Source: Candidatus Kuenenia stuttgartensis (lineage in GTDB: Bacteria; Planctomycetota; Planctomycetia; Pirellulales; UBA1268). From it: a DNA stretch of 33,555 bases. Positions within the stretch are counted from its first letter, which is position 1. The number at the start of each line of letters is the position of its first letter. Positions 15,381 through 24,102 of the stretch are shown here, in pieces. The stretch spans positions 1-33,555 of the forward strand of contig CALQRA010000025.1 in the NCBI GenBank assembly GCA_943332855.1, read 5' to 3'. Under the pieces are notes generated by a model. The model did not search any database. It was not told where the DNA came from and saw nothing but the letters and a program-made list of their open reading frames with translations. Made by a program: the position numbers and the translations under genes.

Positions 15381-15408
15381 AGAATACCATGTCCCCTGAC
15401 ACCGGCAA
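15381..15408 (-). promoter_or_regulatory. Promoter candidate for fae
   Basis: On the minus strand TTGCCG (15408-15403) and TATTCT (15386-15381) are 16 bases apart. Use of this promoter would leave a leader of about 230 bases before fae, including the 15167 hairpin. It is weakly supported. Confidence 0.3.
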
Positions 15409-15432
15409 CAAAGTCCCCTCCCCGAGCCACGG

Positions 15433-16689
15433 ATGCCGCCGGAACACCCCCTTCCTCCCCCACCCGGCCGCGGGACGGGCGACGAAATCGGCCCCGGTCG
15501 TCCTCCGCTCTCAGCCCGAGCGTCGCTTCTTGTGCTCGGGGCCAGCGCCCGCGCTTGGGCGACGTCGGTGGGCCGCACGGGGCTTGTCGTCCGGGCCGCC
15601 GACCTGTTCGCCGACCGCGATTTGGTCGCGATCGCGGCCGCCGTCGCCATCCCGCCGGAGCGCTACCCCGGGGCGCTAGCCGAGGCGGCCGAGAGCTTCC
15701 CGCCCGGTCCGTGGTGCTACACCGGCGCCCTTGAGAACCATCCCGGGCTCGTCGATGCGATCGCCGCCACGCGGCCGCTGGCTGGCAACGGTGGGGAGGC
15801 GATCCGTCGCGTCCGCTCGCCGCAACATCTGGGGGCGGTGCTGGCCGATGCGGGGATCGGCTTTCCGCGGACGCTCGACAACCCGGCGGCTGTTCCGTGC
15901 GATGGCCGCTGGCTGCGGAAGCCGCATGCCAGCGGCGGCGGTCGAGGAATTATTCCCTGGACACGGCCCGAGGCTGGCGGCGCAGCGTTGCCCCCGGCGC
16001 AGGGGTGCGTCTGGCAGGAGCTCTGCCCCGGGCTGCCGGTGGCCGGGGTGTTTGTCGTGACGAACCGGGGAGCGCGTCTGGTCGGCGCGAGTCGGCAGTT
16101 GATCGGTATCACGGCCTGGCAGGCCCATCCCTACGCCTACTGCGGATCGGTCGATGTCGACCCGCTGACTCTCCCCGGCCATCTCGGCGAGCAGTGGGAT
16201 CGGATCGGCGCGCTCCTGGCGGGATCGTTCGGCCTCTGCGGTGTCGTCGGCGTCGATGCGATCGTGACGCCGTCGGGCCGACTGGTCGTGATCGAGATCA
16301 ATCCGCGACCGACCGCATCGATGGAATTGGTCGATCGCCGCACGGGGCTCGCGCTCGCCGCTGATCACCTCGCAGCCTGCGGGATCGTCACCGCGTCCCC
16401 CCGCCCCGCCCGCGCCGGGGGCCGCTGGGCCAAGGGCATCCTCCGGGCCGCGGCGACGATCACCGTCGACGAGCGGCTCGGCGATCGCTTCGATCTCCTC
16501 TCGGAGGCCTGGAGCCGCGCCGATGGCTGGCCAGCGCTCGCCGATCTCCCGCGCTGCGGCACCGTGGTGCCATCCGGTGCGCCGTGCATCACGCTGTTTG
16601 CGGTCGCCGACACCGGCCGCAAAGCGCGACAGCGCCTCGACCAAAGGATGGAAACCGTCCGGGAGGCCATCGGGCGGCCCGGACCGTAA
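15433..16689 (+). CDS. ATP-grasp domain protein, Orf7 type of H4MPT gene clusters
   Basis: An ATP-grasp ligase-like protein of 418 residues. The ATP-binding loop GRWLRKPHASGGGRGI and the metal-binding end GVDAIVTPSGRLVVIEINPRPTAS are both clear, with the VWQELCPGLPVAGVFVV strand between them. The N-terminal part (about 30-120) looks like the pre-ATP-grasp domain. A gene with this architecture, called orf7, is part of the conserved H4MPT gene set in methylotrophs and Planctomycetes. Its reaction has not, to my knowledge, been established. It lies divergently from fae, which supports the assignment. The first 30 residues are proline-rich and unlike the family, so translation may start further downstream at a non-ATG codon. 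It converges with rimI 36 bases after its stop. Confidence 0.82.
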   Translation: MPPEHPLPPPPGRGTGDEIGPGRPPLSARASLLVLGASARAWATSVGRTGLVVRAADLFADRDLVAIAAAVAIPPERYPGALAEAAESFPPGPWCYTGALENHPGLVDAIAATRPLAGNGGEAIRRVRSPQHLGAVLADAGIGFPRTLDNPAAVPCDGRWLRKPHASGGGRGIIPWTRPEAGGAALPPAQGCVWQELCPGLPVAGVFVVTNRGARLVGASRQLIGITAWQAHPYAYCGSVDVDPLTLPGHLGEQWDRIGALLAGSFGLCGVVGVDAIVTPSGRLVVIEINPRPTASMELVDRRTGLALAADHLAACGIVTASPRPARAGGRWAKGILRAAATITVDERLGDRFDLLSEAWSRADGWPALADLPRCGTVVPSGAPCITLFAVADTGRKARQRLDQRMETVREAIGRPGP

Positions 16690-16725
16690 TGCCCGCCGCC
16701 GGCGCCCTCTCGGCGCCCTCCCGGA

Positions 16726-17232
16726 TCAGCCGGCCATCCGCCGCGGCATCGCGACCGTGGCAGCCTCGTGCGACTGGTACTGCATGAGGTAGGCGTCCTC
16801 GGTCGAGTCCTCGTAGAAGTCCTTGAGAACGGAGATCGCCCGGTAGCCGAGCGACCGGAAGAAGAGCTGCGCGGGGAGATTCCGCTCGCGGACCTCAAGG
16901 AGGATCCGGTCGCGACGCTCGATGCTCAATTTGGCGAACAGCTTCCCCATCATCTGCGTCCCGATCGCCAACCGCCGGTGGGAGCGGCGGACAGCGAAAT
17001 TGAGGACATGGAGGCGCGTTCGGTGGAGCTCGTAGATCATGAACGCGACGACGGAGTCCCCGACCTCGGCGACCATCCCGATGCAGTTCCGCTGCCGGAG
17101 ACAACGGGTGAAGTCCTCGTCCAACCAGGGAAACTCGAAAGCCTCCTGCTCGATCGAAAGCACTTCGGGCATGTCGCGGCGGATCATCCAGCGCAGTTGA
17201 ATCCGGAGTCGGTCGGCTTCCGTGGTCGCCAC
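16726..17232 (-). CDS. rimI: Ribosomal protein S18 N-terminal alanine acetyltransferase
   Basis: A GNAT-fold acetyltransferase of the RimI group, which acetylates the N-terminus of ribosomal protein S18. Conserved blocks are IEQEAFEFPWLDEDFTRCLRQ, VVAFMIYELHRTRLHVLNFAV, the acetyl-CoA loop RRLAIGTQMM, ILLEVRERNLPAQLFFRSLGY and a C-terminal DFYEDSTEDAYLMQY. The annotated start is a GTG at 17232. ATG codons at 17187 and further in would remove the first 15 or more residues. Length is 168 residues, near the family's 150-160. It stands alone between convergent Orf7 and divergent FlgI-like genes. The usual tsaB/tsaD neighbours are not seen. Confidence 0.87.
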   Translation of the reverse strand: MATTEADRLRIQLRWMIRRDMPEVLSIEQEAFEFPWLDEDFTRCLRQRNCIGMVAEVGDSVVAFMIYELHRTRLHVLNFAVRRSHRRLAIGTQMMGKLFAKLSIERRDRILLEVRERNLPAQLFFRSLGYRAISVLKDFYEDSTEDAYLMQYQSHEAATVAMPRRMAG

Positions 17233-17483
17233 GTGTCGTCACTCCATCGAGTCGGGGGTCAAGGTGGGGGCGAACCGTAGCAACTGCACCCGGGCGAGCC
17301 AAGAGAACTCCCGCCACGAATGGAGCCCCCTTGTGGAGACCTGTTAGCGAAACCGTCTTGACCCTCATCCGGCGATCCTCCTACCCTCCCCACGCCTCCG
17401 CCCGGACCCGGCGTCCGGAGCGGATGGAGGCGGCTGTCATGGACCGCCGGCTTTCGACATGACCCCGGGGATGACGGCGTGCC

Positions 17484-19313
17484 ATGCAGACCACTCGACA
17501 CTCCTCGCCCGCTCTGAGCCCGCCTCTCCGGGCGGCCGCCGACCAGTCCCGCCGACGGCCGGCATTCCCGATCCTGACGGTGCTGTGCGCCCTCGTCGGC
17601 TGCGCCGGACCGGCGATCCGCAGCCAGAGCCCCGAAGTGGCAGCGCTGATCGGAATGGAATCCGACATCCGTCTTGTCGGCGACTATGCGGCGCCCTGGG
17701 GCACCAACCCGCAGCGCATCGAGCGGGCCGCGCTCGTCACCGGCCTTCCGGGGACGGGAAGCGATCCGCCGCCGGGAACCCAGCGGGCGCTCATCATGGC
17801 CGACATGCAGGCCCGCGGGGTCGCCGAGCCGAACAAACTCCTCGCCTCCCCGACGACCTCGCTCGTTTGGGTCCACGGGTATCTCCCCCCTGGCATCCGC
17901 AAGGGAGACCGCTTCGACGTCATGGTCGAGGTTCCGGCCGACAACGAGACGACGAGCCTCAACGCCGGCTGGTTGATGGAGACCCGTCTGGCGGAAATGG
18001 CGATCCTCGGGCAGCGGGTCCGCGACGGCCATGTGCTGGGGATCGCCGAGGGGCCGCTCCTGGTCGATCCGGTATCGGGGGGAACGCTCGACTCGAAGTC
18101 GAAGCTCCGCGCCCGCGTCCCCGGCGGCGGCGTCTCCCTGACGACGCGCTCGATCGGCCTGATCATCGCCCCGGAACACCGCTCGATCGCCCTCTCCAAG
18201 CGCGTCGGTGACACGATCAACCGCCGTTTTCATGCCGTCATCAAGGGAACGAAGCGCGGGGTCGCGACCCCGAAGACAGAACGCTTCATCGACCTCGAGA
18301 TCGCGCCGGCCTACGAGCACAATCTCGGCCGCTACATCCGCGTCCTCCGGGCGATCGCGGTCGTCGAGCCGCCAGCCGGCCGGCACGCACGGATGGAGCT
18401 CCTCGCCCGGCAGCTTGCCGATCCGGTCACCGCCCCCTCCGCCGCGCTCAAGCTCGAGGCGATCGGCCGTGATGCCGTCCCGATCCTGAAGAGGGGGCTT
18501 GAGTCGTCCGACGCCGAGGTCCGCTTCGCCGCCGCCGAAGCGCTCGCCTATCTCGGCGAGTCGAACGCGGCCCCCCATCTCGCCGAGGCCGCCCTCCATC
18601 TCCGCAGCGCCCGCCCCGCGGCCCTCGCCGCCCTTCAGGTGCTCGACGATGCCAACGGAATCGACGCCCTCCAGTCGCTCCTCACCAGCTCAAGCGCCGA
18701 GACGCGCTACGGGGCGTTCCGTGCCCTGTGGAAAATCGACCCCACCGCGCCGCTCATCCGCGGCGAGCGCCTCGGCGATGCCTGCTCGCTCCATGTCGTC
18801 GATGTCGCCGGCCCGCCGCTGGTCCACTGCACGCGGAGCACTCGGCCGGAGATCGTTCTGTTCGGGACGGAGCACGCGATCGACTCCGGCCTCCGCGCCG
18901 AGGCGGGAAGCTCGATTGTCGTCGTCGTCGAGGCGGGCAGGGCGACGATCAACCGCTTCGTGGCGGGCGAGGCGGACCAGGTCGTCGAAGTCGACGCCCG
19001 GGTCGAGCCGGTCGCCCGGGCGATCATCCAGGTCGGCGGCACCTACCCCGACGTCGTCCAGTTTCTCCAGCAGGCCAGCGCCGGCCGCTGCCTCTCGAGC
19101 CGTCTTGCCTTCGACGCGGTGCCGAACGAATTCGACGGCCGGACCTCGATCCACGACGAGGCGTCGGCCCGCGATCGTGACTCCGATGACGAGGCGGGCG
19201 ACGAGCCGGTCGAGGAAGCAGCTGATCGCGATGATGCCGACACCGCCCGGCGCGGCCCGGGCCGGGAGGCAGACGTCGCTGCCGGGGAGGGCCACGCCGG
19301 CACCTCGTCATGA
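17484..19313 (+). CDS. FlgI-like (P-ring) lipoprotein fused to HEAT-like repeats
   Basis: The N-terminus is a lipoprotein signal: a basic stretch, a hydrophobic core and the lipobox LVGC with Cys40. Residues about 55-290 resemble the flagellar P-ring protein FlgI, with VTGLPGTGSDPPPGTQRAL, SLVWVHGYLPPGIRKGDRFDV and a ladder of short strands ending in APEHRS. Residues about 300-430 form alanine-rich HEAT-like helical repeats (SDAEVRFAAAEALAYLGES and similar). A further domain of unknown type follows, ending in a long Asp/Glu/Arg-rich disordered tail. FlgI proper has neither the HEAT repeats nor the lipobox, and no flagellar genes are nearby, so a role in motility is doubtful. An envelope ring or scaffold is a reasonable guess. 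The stop overlaps the smc start as ATGA, implying coupled translation. Length is 609 residues. Confidence 0.8.
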   Translation: MQTTRHSSPALSPPLRAAADQSRRRPAFPILTVLCALVGCAGPAIRSQSPEVAALIGMESDIRLVGDYAAPWGTNPQRIERAALVTGLPGTGSDPPPGTQRALIMADMQARGVAEPNKLLASPTTSLVWVHGYLPPGIRKGDRFDVMVEVPADNETTSLNAGWLMETRLAEMAILGQRVRDGHVLGIAEGPLLVDPVSGGTLDSKSKLRARVPGGGVSLTTRSIGLIIAPEHRSIALSKRVGDTINRRFHAVIKGTKRGVATPKTERFIDLEIAPAYEHNLGRYIRVLRAIAVVEPPAGRHARMELLARQLADPVTAPSAALKLEAIGRDAVPILKRGLESSDAEVRFAAAEALAYLGESNAAPHLAEAALHLRSARPAALAALQVLDDANGIDALQSLLTSSSAETRYGAFRALWKIDPTAPLIRGERLGDACSLHVVDVAGPPLVHCTRSTRPEIVLFGTEHAIDSGLRAEAGSSIVVVVEAGRATINRFVAGEADQVVEVDARVEPVARAIIQVGGTYPDVVQFLQQASAGRCLSSRLAFDAVPNEFDGRTSIHDEASARDRDSDDEAGDEPVEEAADRDDADTARRGPGREADVAAGEGHAGTSS

Positions 19314-22300
19314 CACGGCTCAAGGCGCTTGAACTATTCGGCTTCAAGAGCTTCGCCGACCGGACACGCTTCGAGTTCCCCGACGGCATCACCGTCGTCG
19401 TCGGTCCGAACGGCTCGGGGAAGTCGAACGTCGTCGACGCCATCAAATGGGTCCTCGGCGAGCAGTCGGTGCGCAGCCTCCGCGGCCGCGAGATGACCGA
19501 CGTGATCTTCGCCGGATCGGTCTCCCGCAAGCCGCTCAACAGCGCCGAGACGTCGCTCGTCTTCGACAACAGCGCCCGGCTCCTCCCCGTCGAGGCCGAT
19601 GAGGTCCAAATCGGCCGCCGCGTCTATCGCAGCGGCGAGAGTGAGTATCTCATCAACGGTGAGGTCTGCCGGCTGCGCGACATCCGCGATCTCTTCAGCG
19701 GCACCGGCGCCGCCACCGAGGCCTACAGCGTCATCGAGCAGGGGCGCGTCGACGCCCTCCTCATGGCCTCCGGGAAGGATCGCCGCGCCGTTTTCGAGGA
19801 GGCGGCGGGGATCACGAAGTTCCGTGCCAGGCGCACCGAGTCGCTGCGGCGACTGGAGCGGGCCGAGCAGAACCGGCAGCGACTGGCCGACATCGTCGGC
19901 GAAGTGGCGGCACGCCTCGAGACGGTCCGCCACCAGGCAGCGCGGGCCCGCCGCTGGCGGCAGATGACCGACCGTCTGCGTCGGCTCCGGCTCGTCGCGG
20001 CCCGTCAGGATCTCGCCGAGGTCGACGGCGCGGTCGCCGCGGTGGAATCGACGCTGGCCCGGCTCCGTGCCGACCTCGAGGCAACGGAGATCGCCGCCAC
20101 CGAGGCCGCCGCCGAGGCCGCCGCCCGCGGGCTTGAGGATCAGGAACTGGTGCCGCAGGTGACGCAGTTGCGGGGCGTGGTCACCGCCGAACGGGAGCGG
20201 GCTGCCGCCGCAGAGGCCCGCCGCCAACCACTCCTCGAGCGGATGGGGGAATGGGAGGGGGAACTGGCGCGGATCGACCAGGAAGGGCGCACCAGCGCTG
20301 CACTCCTCCGCAGCGCGGTCGACGCCGCCACCGCCGCCGCGACGAGCTCGTCCGCCCTTACCGCCGAGCGGGGGGCTCTCGAGGAACGGCTCACGGCATG
20401 CCAGCAAGCCGCTGCCGGATCGAACTCCGATGTCGAGCAGGCCCGCACCCGCGTCGAACACCTCGCCGCGCGGCTGGAAGACCTCGCTGCCCAGCGACAG
20501 CGCCTTCTCCTCGAGGCCGATCGGGCCGATGGCCGGCAGGAGGAGGCGCGCCGTCAGGCCGCCGATTCCCGTCTCCGCATCGACACCGCGCGGCGCCGGA
20601 TGGACACCACCGCCGAGGCCCTCGCGGCCCGGGAGGGAAACCTCCAGGCCCTCGTCCAACGACTCGAAGCCACTGGCCGCGACATCGGTGCTGCCGAGGA
20701 GAGCGTCCGCGAGCGCACCGTCGCGCTCGAATCTGGGTGGCGCGAACTCGCCGGTTGGCAGGCGAAACTCGAGGCCTGCCGGGAACGCCGTGGGCTCCTC
20801 GAGGAATTCGCCGGACGGCACGAGGGGGTGGCAGAGGCGGCCCGACGCCTCCTCGCCGCTGCAGCCGCCGACGCCGAGGGGAGCGCCGTCCGCGGGATCA
20901 TCGGCGAGATGATCGACGCGCCGATGGAATGGGCAAGCCTGGTCGATGTGGCGCTGGGAGCCATGGCGCAGGACATCGCCGTGACGTCGCTCGACCGCTT
21001 CGCCGGATGGTTGCAGCCGTGGGCCGCCACGGAAGCAGGCAAAGGGGCGCTCGCCACCGGAGGGCGGATCGGCATCGTCGCCCCGGGCCCGATCCCCACC
21101 GACGACCAGCCCGATGTGGCGGCCGACGGGGGCGTCGTCGGTCGGCTCGACCGACTGATCGCCTCCGCCGATGCCACCGCCGCCAACACGCCCGCTGCAT
21201 GGCTCCTCAGCCAGACCTGGGTCGTGGCGACGTTCGACGATGCCCGCCGCCTGGCCGCGGCCCATGCGACGCTTCACTTCGTCGCCCGCGACGGTCAGAG
21301 CTGCCGGGGCGGCCGCTACGAAGTGGGGAGTGTCGCCGGGGCCTTGGGGATCGTCGCCCGTCGGGCCGAGCTCAAGTCCCTCAATCTTCGGCACGACGAG
21401 CTCGTGCGCCGCAGCGACGACCACGCGACGATGGTCGCCGACCTCCAGGCCGGACTCGCGGCGGCCGGTCAGGCGGTCCGCCAGCTGCAATCCCGGCGCC
21501 AGCACGACGCCGAGAGCGTGGCCGCCGCGAAGGGCGACGCCGCCCGCCTCGCCCGCGAGCAGGAGTCGGCCCGCGAGGCCCTCACCGCGGCGGAAGAGGC
21601 CGTCGCAGCCCTGGAACATCGCTCCGGCGAGGCGGAGCGCCTCCGCGACGAGATCACCACCCGTCTCGGGGTCACCGAAGCGGAATTGGCCGAGCTCCGC
21701 CGCGAGCGGACGAGGATGGAGCAGTCGATCCTCGACATCGACCGCTCCCGCGGATCGCTCACCGAGGAGATCCAGCGCCTGAGGATCGAGCTCGCCACGG
21801 GCCGGGAGCGGCTCGACCGGGCGGAGCACGACGCTGCCGCAAGGGCCGCGCAGGTCGCGGAGCGCCGGTCGGCACGCCTCTCGATCCACGCCCGGCATGA
21901 TGCGATCCGCGACCGGCTCCACACCACCGAGCTCGACGTCCTCCGGGCCGGGAGCCTGCTGGCGGAGGCGACCTGGGCCGCCGAACATGCGGATGCCTCG
22001 CTCGGCTCCCTCGTGGCCCGCCAGGAGGCGATCCGGGCCGCTGCGGTGGCCGCCACCGACACCGCCACCAGCGCTCGCGCCGCCGCCGGCCGGCTCGGCG
22101 ACCAGATCCACGCCCGTGAGCTCGAAGCGGGCGAGGCGAGGCACCGGCGCGTGCGGATCGTGGAGCGGATCCGCGACGAGTACGACATCGACATCGAGGC
22201 AGCGGGCAGCGCCGAAGCGACAGAGGGCCCCGGGGCCACGGAGCATGCCACCGAGGAGGAGATCCCCTCCGACCGACCGGCGCTCGACAGCGCCATCGAT

Positions 22301-22957
22301 GAGCTGAAGCGGAAGCTCGCTTCGATGACAACCGTCAACCTCGAGGCGCTCACCGAATCGGAGCAACTCGCCGAACGGCTGGCCGGACTCGAGGCCCAGC
22401 TTGCCGACGTCACCAACGCGAAGCTGGCGATCGAGCAGCTCATCGCCCGGATCGACGAAGACAGCCGCCGACTCCTCACCGAGACGATCGAGACGGTCCG
22501 CGGTCACTTCCGCACCCTCTTCGAGCGCGTCTTCGGCGGCGGCCAGGCCGACATCATCCTCGAGCCCGGGGTCGATGTCCTCGAGACGTCGGTGGAGATC
22601 GTCGCCCGTCCGCCCGGCAAGGAGCCGCGGAGCATCTCCCTCCTCTCCGGCGGTGAGAAGACGATGACGTGCGTCGCCCTCCTCCTGGCCATCTTCCGTT
22701 CCCGCCCCAGCCCCTTCTGCGTCCTCGATGAGGTCGACGCCGCCCTCGACGACGCCAACGTCGACCGGTTCGTGGGGGTGCTGCGGGAGTTCAAGAACAC
22801 CCAGATCATCGTCGTCACCCATCGCAAGGCGACGATGGCCGCCGCCAACACGCTCTACGGCGTCACGATGGAGGAATCGGGGGTGTCGAAGCGGGTGTCG
22901 GTGCGGTTCGAGTCGACGGCGGCGACCGCTCCGGTTCCGTTGCGGGCCGCGGCGTGA
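19310..22957 (+). CDS. smc: Chromosome segregation protein SMC
   Basis: SMC forms the ATPase arms of the condensin-like complex that organises and segregates the chromosome. The 1215-residue protein has the canonical layout. The N-terminal ATPase half has Walker A GPNGSGKSN and a KWVLGEQSVRSLRG helix. A first coiled coil follows (about 165-510), then a hinge (about 525-690, SAVRGIIGEMIDAP onward) and a second coiled coil (about 700-1000). The C-terminal half has the ABC signature LSGGEKT and Walker B FCVLDEVDAALDD, then a VVTHRKATM switch histidine. The coiled coils are unusually Ala/Arg/Glu-rich, as expected at this GC level. scpA and scpB are not in the window. The start overlaps the FlgI-like gene by four bases, and an intrinsic terminator follows the stop. 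Confidence 0.97.
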   Translation: MTRLKALELFGFKSFADRTRFEFPDGITVVVGPNGSGKSNVVDAIKWVLGEQSVRSLRGREMTDVIFAGSVSRKPLNSAETSLVFDNSARLLPVEADEVQIGRRVYRSGESEYLINGEVCRLRDIRDLFSGTGAATEAYSVIEQGRVDALLMASGKDRRAVFEEAAGITKFRARRTESLRRLERAEQNRQRLADIVGEVAARLETVRHQAARARRWRQMTDRLRRLRLVAARQDLAEVDGAVAAVESTLARLRADLEATEIAATEAAAEAAARGLEDQELVPQVTQLRGVVTAERERAAAAEARRQPLLERMGEWEGELARIDQEGRTSAALLRSAVDAATAAATSSSALTAERGALEERLTACQQAAAGSNSDVEQARTRVEHLAARLEDLAAQRQRLLLEADRADGRQEEARRQAADSRLRIDTARRRMDTTAEALAAREGNLQALVQRLEATGRDIGAAEESVRERTVALESGWRELAGWQAKLEACRERRGLLEEFAGRHEGVAEAARRLLAAAAADAEGSAVRGIIGEMIDAPMEWASLVDVALGAMAQDIAVTSLDRFAGWLQPWAATEAGKGALATGGRIGIVAPGPIPTDDQPDVAADGGVVGRLDRLIASADATAANTPAAWLLSQTWVVATFDDARRLAAAHATLHFVARDGQSCRGGRYEVGSVAGALGIVARRAELKSLNLRHDELVRRSDDHATMVADLQAGLAAAGQAVRQLQSRRQHDAESVAAAKGDAARLAREQESAREALTAAEEAVAALEHRSGEAERLRDEITTRLGVTEAELAELRRERTRMEQSILDIDRSRGSLTEEIQRLRIELATGRERLDRAEHDAAARAAQVAERRSARLSIHARHDAIRDRLHTTELDVLRAGSLLAEATWAAEHADASLGSLVARQEAIRAAAVAATDTATSARAAAGRLGDQIHARELEAGEARHRRVRIVERIRDEYDIDIEAAGSAEATEGPGATEHATEEEIPSDRPALDSAIDELKRKLASMTTVNLEALTESEQLAERLAGLEAQLADVTNAKLAIEQLIARIDEDSRRLLTETIETVRGHFRTLFERVFGGGQADIILEPGVDVLETSVEIVARPPGKEPRSISLLSGGEKTMTCVALLLAIFRSRPSPFCVLDEVDAALDDANVDRFVGVLREFKNTQIIVVTHRKATMAAANTLYGVTMEESGVSKRVSVRFESTAATAPVPLRAAA

Positions 22958-22993
22958 CGCCCCGTGGGAAACAGGGGCGGCGCCCTTGTTTTT
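22958..22993 (+). terminator. Intrinsic terminator after smc
   Basis: Directly after the smc stop, CGCCCC and GGGGCG form a stem. A second short stem (GGGC-GGC-GCCC) overlaps it, followed by TTGTTTTT. Confidence 0.6.
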
Positions 22994-23393
22994 AACGCCT
23001 TTGGAGGGGGCCGTTGCAGTCGGACCACCCGTTCCCACCGCTGCCGTCGCGAAGAACGGCTCAAGTCGCACCACGTGTCCATTCGATCTTTCTCTAGGTC
23101 GGTCATACCGCGGCCGCAAAACCGGTTCGTCCGGAAAGCGATCCGCGGGTTTGGAGCAGGGGGGGATACCTGCAAGTCGTGGCTTCCTCGAGGAGCGCCC
23201 GTAAAGGGTGCGCCTGCGGAGGAATGCCTTCTTCCAGCCCCCCCGCGCTTCATGCCGGCCATCGTGGGGCTCGACGACGCGGTCGTTCCCACTGAGACGG
23301 TTCCGCGTCGGGGGGGCTGTGTCCCGCGCTCTTTGGGAGCGGGCTGGCCAGAGACGTTCCGGACACAAAAAAAGTGCACATGGAGTTCACGTG
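22994..23393. other. Long intergenic region upstream of the HTH-receiver gene
   Basis: This 400-base stretch holds no convincing gene. Open frames through it lack family similarity. It contains a hairpin with one bulge (about 23323-23344, CCCGCGCTC paired with GAGCGGG) and an A7 run shortly before the next gene. No promoter with good boxes and spacing was found. A long leader or an unannotated small RNA is possible. Confidence 0.4.
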
Positions 23394-23966
23394 ATGAAGG
23401 TTTTCACGACAGGCCAGGTCGCCAAAATCTGCAAGGTAGCGCCGCGGACTGTGAGTAAGTGGTTCGATTCCGGTCGCCTCAAGGGCTACCGGATCCCGGG
23501 GAGTCAGGATCGCCGCATCCCCCGTGAGTATCTGATCAAGTTCCTCAAGGAACACGGCATGCCGCTGGGCGATCTCGAGGATGAGGCGATGGCGAAGGTC
23601 CTCCTCGTGGGGCAGGACCAAGTGCTCATCGAGAATCTGAAGAAGCATCTGCCGCTCGAGCGATCGTTCAAGATCCAGATCGCAGCCAGTGGATTCGAGG
23701 CCGGCATCCAAGCCGAGAGCTTCCACCCCGATTGCATCGTGGTCGACTACTCGATCGGCCGGATCGACGCCCAGCAGATCTGCCAGAATCTGCGGCGTAA
23801 TTCCGAGTATGCAGAGACGATCGTGATTGCCCTGCTCCCCGACGACGGGTCGCAGATCACGGTCGACCGGGCCCATGTCAACGAGAGCTTCAAGAAGCCG
23901 TTCGACGTGGCCCTCCTCGCCGAACGCCTTCGCACGCTGATCGGTGCCCGCAAGGAACTGGTCTAA
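23394..23966 (+). CDS. Helix-turn-helix (excisionase/MerR-like) protein with C-terminal receiver domain
   Basis: Residues 1-58 form a short winged helix of the excisionase/BldC type (FTTGQVAKICKVAPRTVSKWFDSGRLKGYRIPGSQDRRIPRE). Residues about 67-186 look like a response-regulator receiver. The phospho-acceptor candidate is Asp118 in CIVVDYS and the conserved lysine lies in FKKPFD. The acidic pair near the first strand is degenerate (LLVGQDQ instead of a DD pair), and the usual Ser/Thr strand reads IVIALLPDD. Phosphorylation may therefore be weak or absent. The domain order, with DNA-binding domain first, is the reverse of ordinary response regulators. The start is ATG 23394; an in-frame GTG lies directly before it. 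No histidine kinase is adjacent. Targets are unknown. A strong terminator follows. Length is 190 residues. Confidence 0.83.
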   Translation: MKVFTTGQVAKICKVAPRTVSKWFDSGRLKGYRIPGSQDRRIPREYLIKFLKEHGMPLGDLEDEAMAKVLLVGQDQVLIENLKKHLPLERSFKIQIAASGFEAGIQAESFHPDCIVVDYSIGRIDAQQICQNLRRNSEYAETIVIALLPDDGSQITVDRAHVNESFKKPFDVALLAERLRTLIGARKELV

Positions 23967-23992
23967 CCGCCGACTCGCGTCCGAACTCCATC

Positions 23993-24039
23993 ACCGCAGG
24001 CCGGTGTGCCAAGGGGGGCACTCCGGCCTGCGGTCGTTT
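23993..24039 (+). terminator. Intrinsic terminator after the HTH-receiver gene
   Basis: ACCGCAGGCCGG (23993-24004) pairs with CCGGCCTGCGGT (24023-24034) in a 12-bp stem. An inner GTGCC/GGCAC stem extends it, and CGTTT follows. Confidence 0.75.
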
Positions 24040-24102
24040 CGGTGCAGGCTGACCGTCGACATCCGCCATCCGCGGCCTGCTTTTCCCTGGTATCCTCCCG
24101 GC

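Noticed and set aside
19334..23368. Very long minus-strand open frame opposite smc
   Set aside because: smc is unmistakable on the plus strand; the antisense frame has no recognisable domain.
23380..23394. Four-codon leader peptide (M-E-F-T-stop) overlapping the HTH-receiver start
   Set aside because: It shares its stop with the real ATG, but such a short frame is expected by chance and nothing suggests attenuation.
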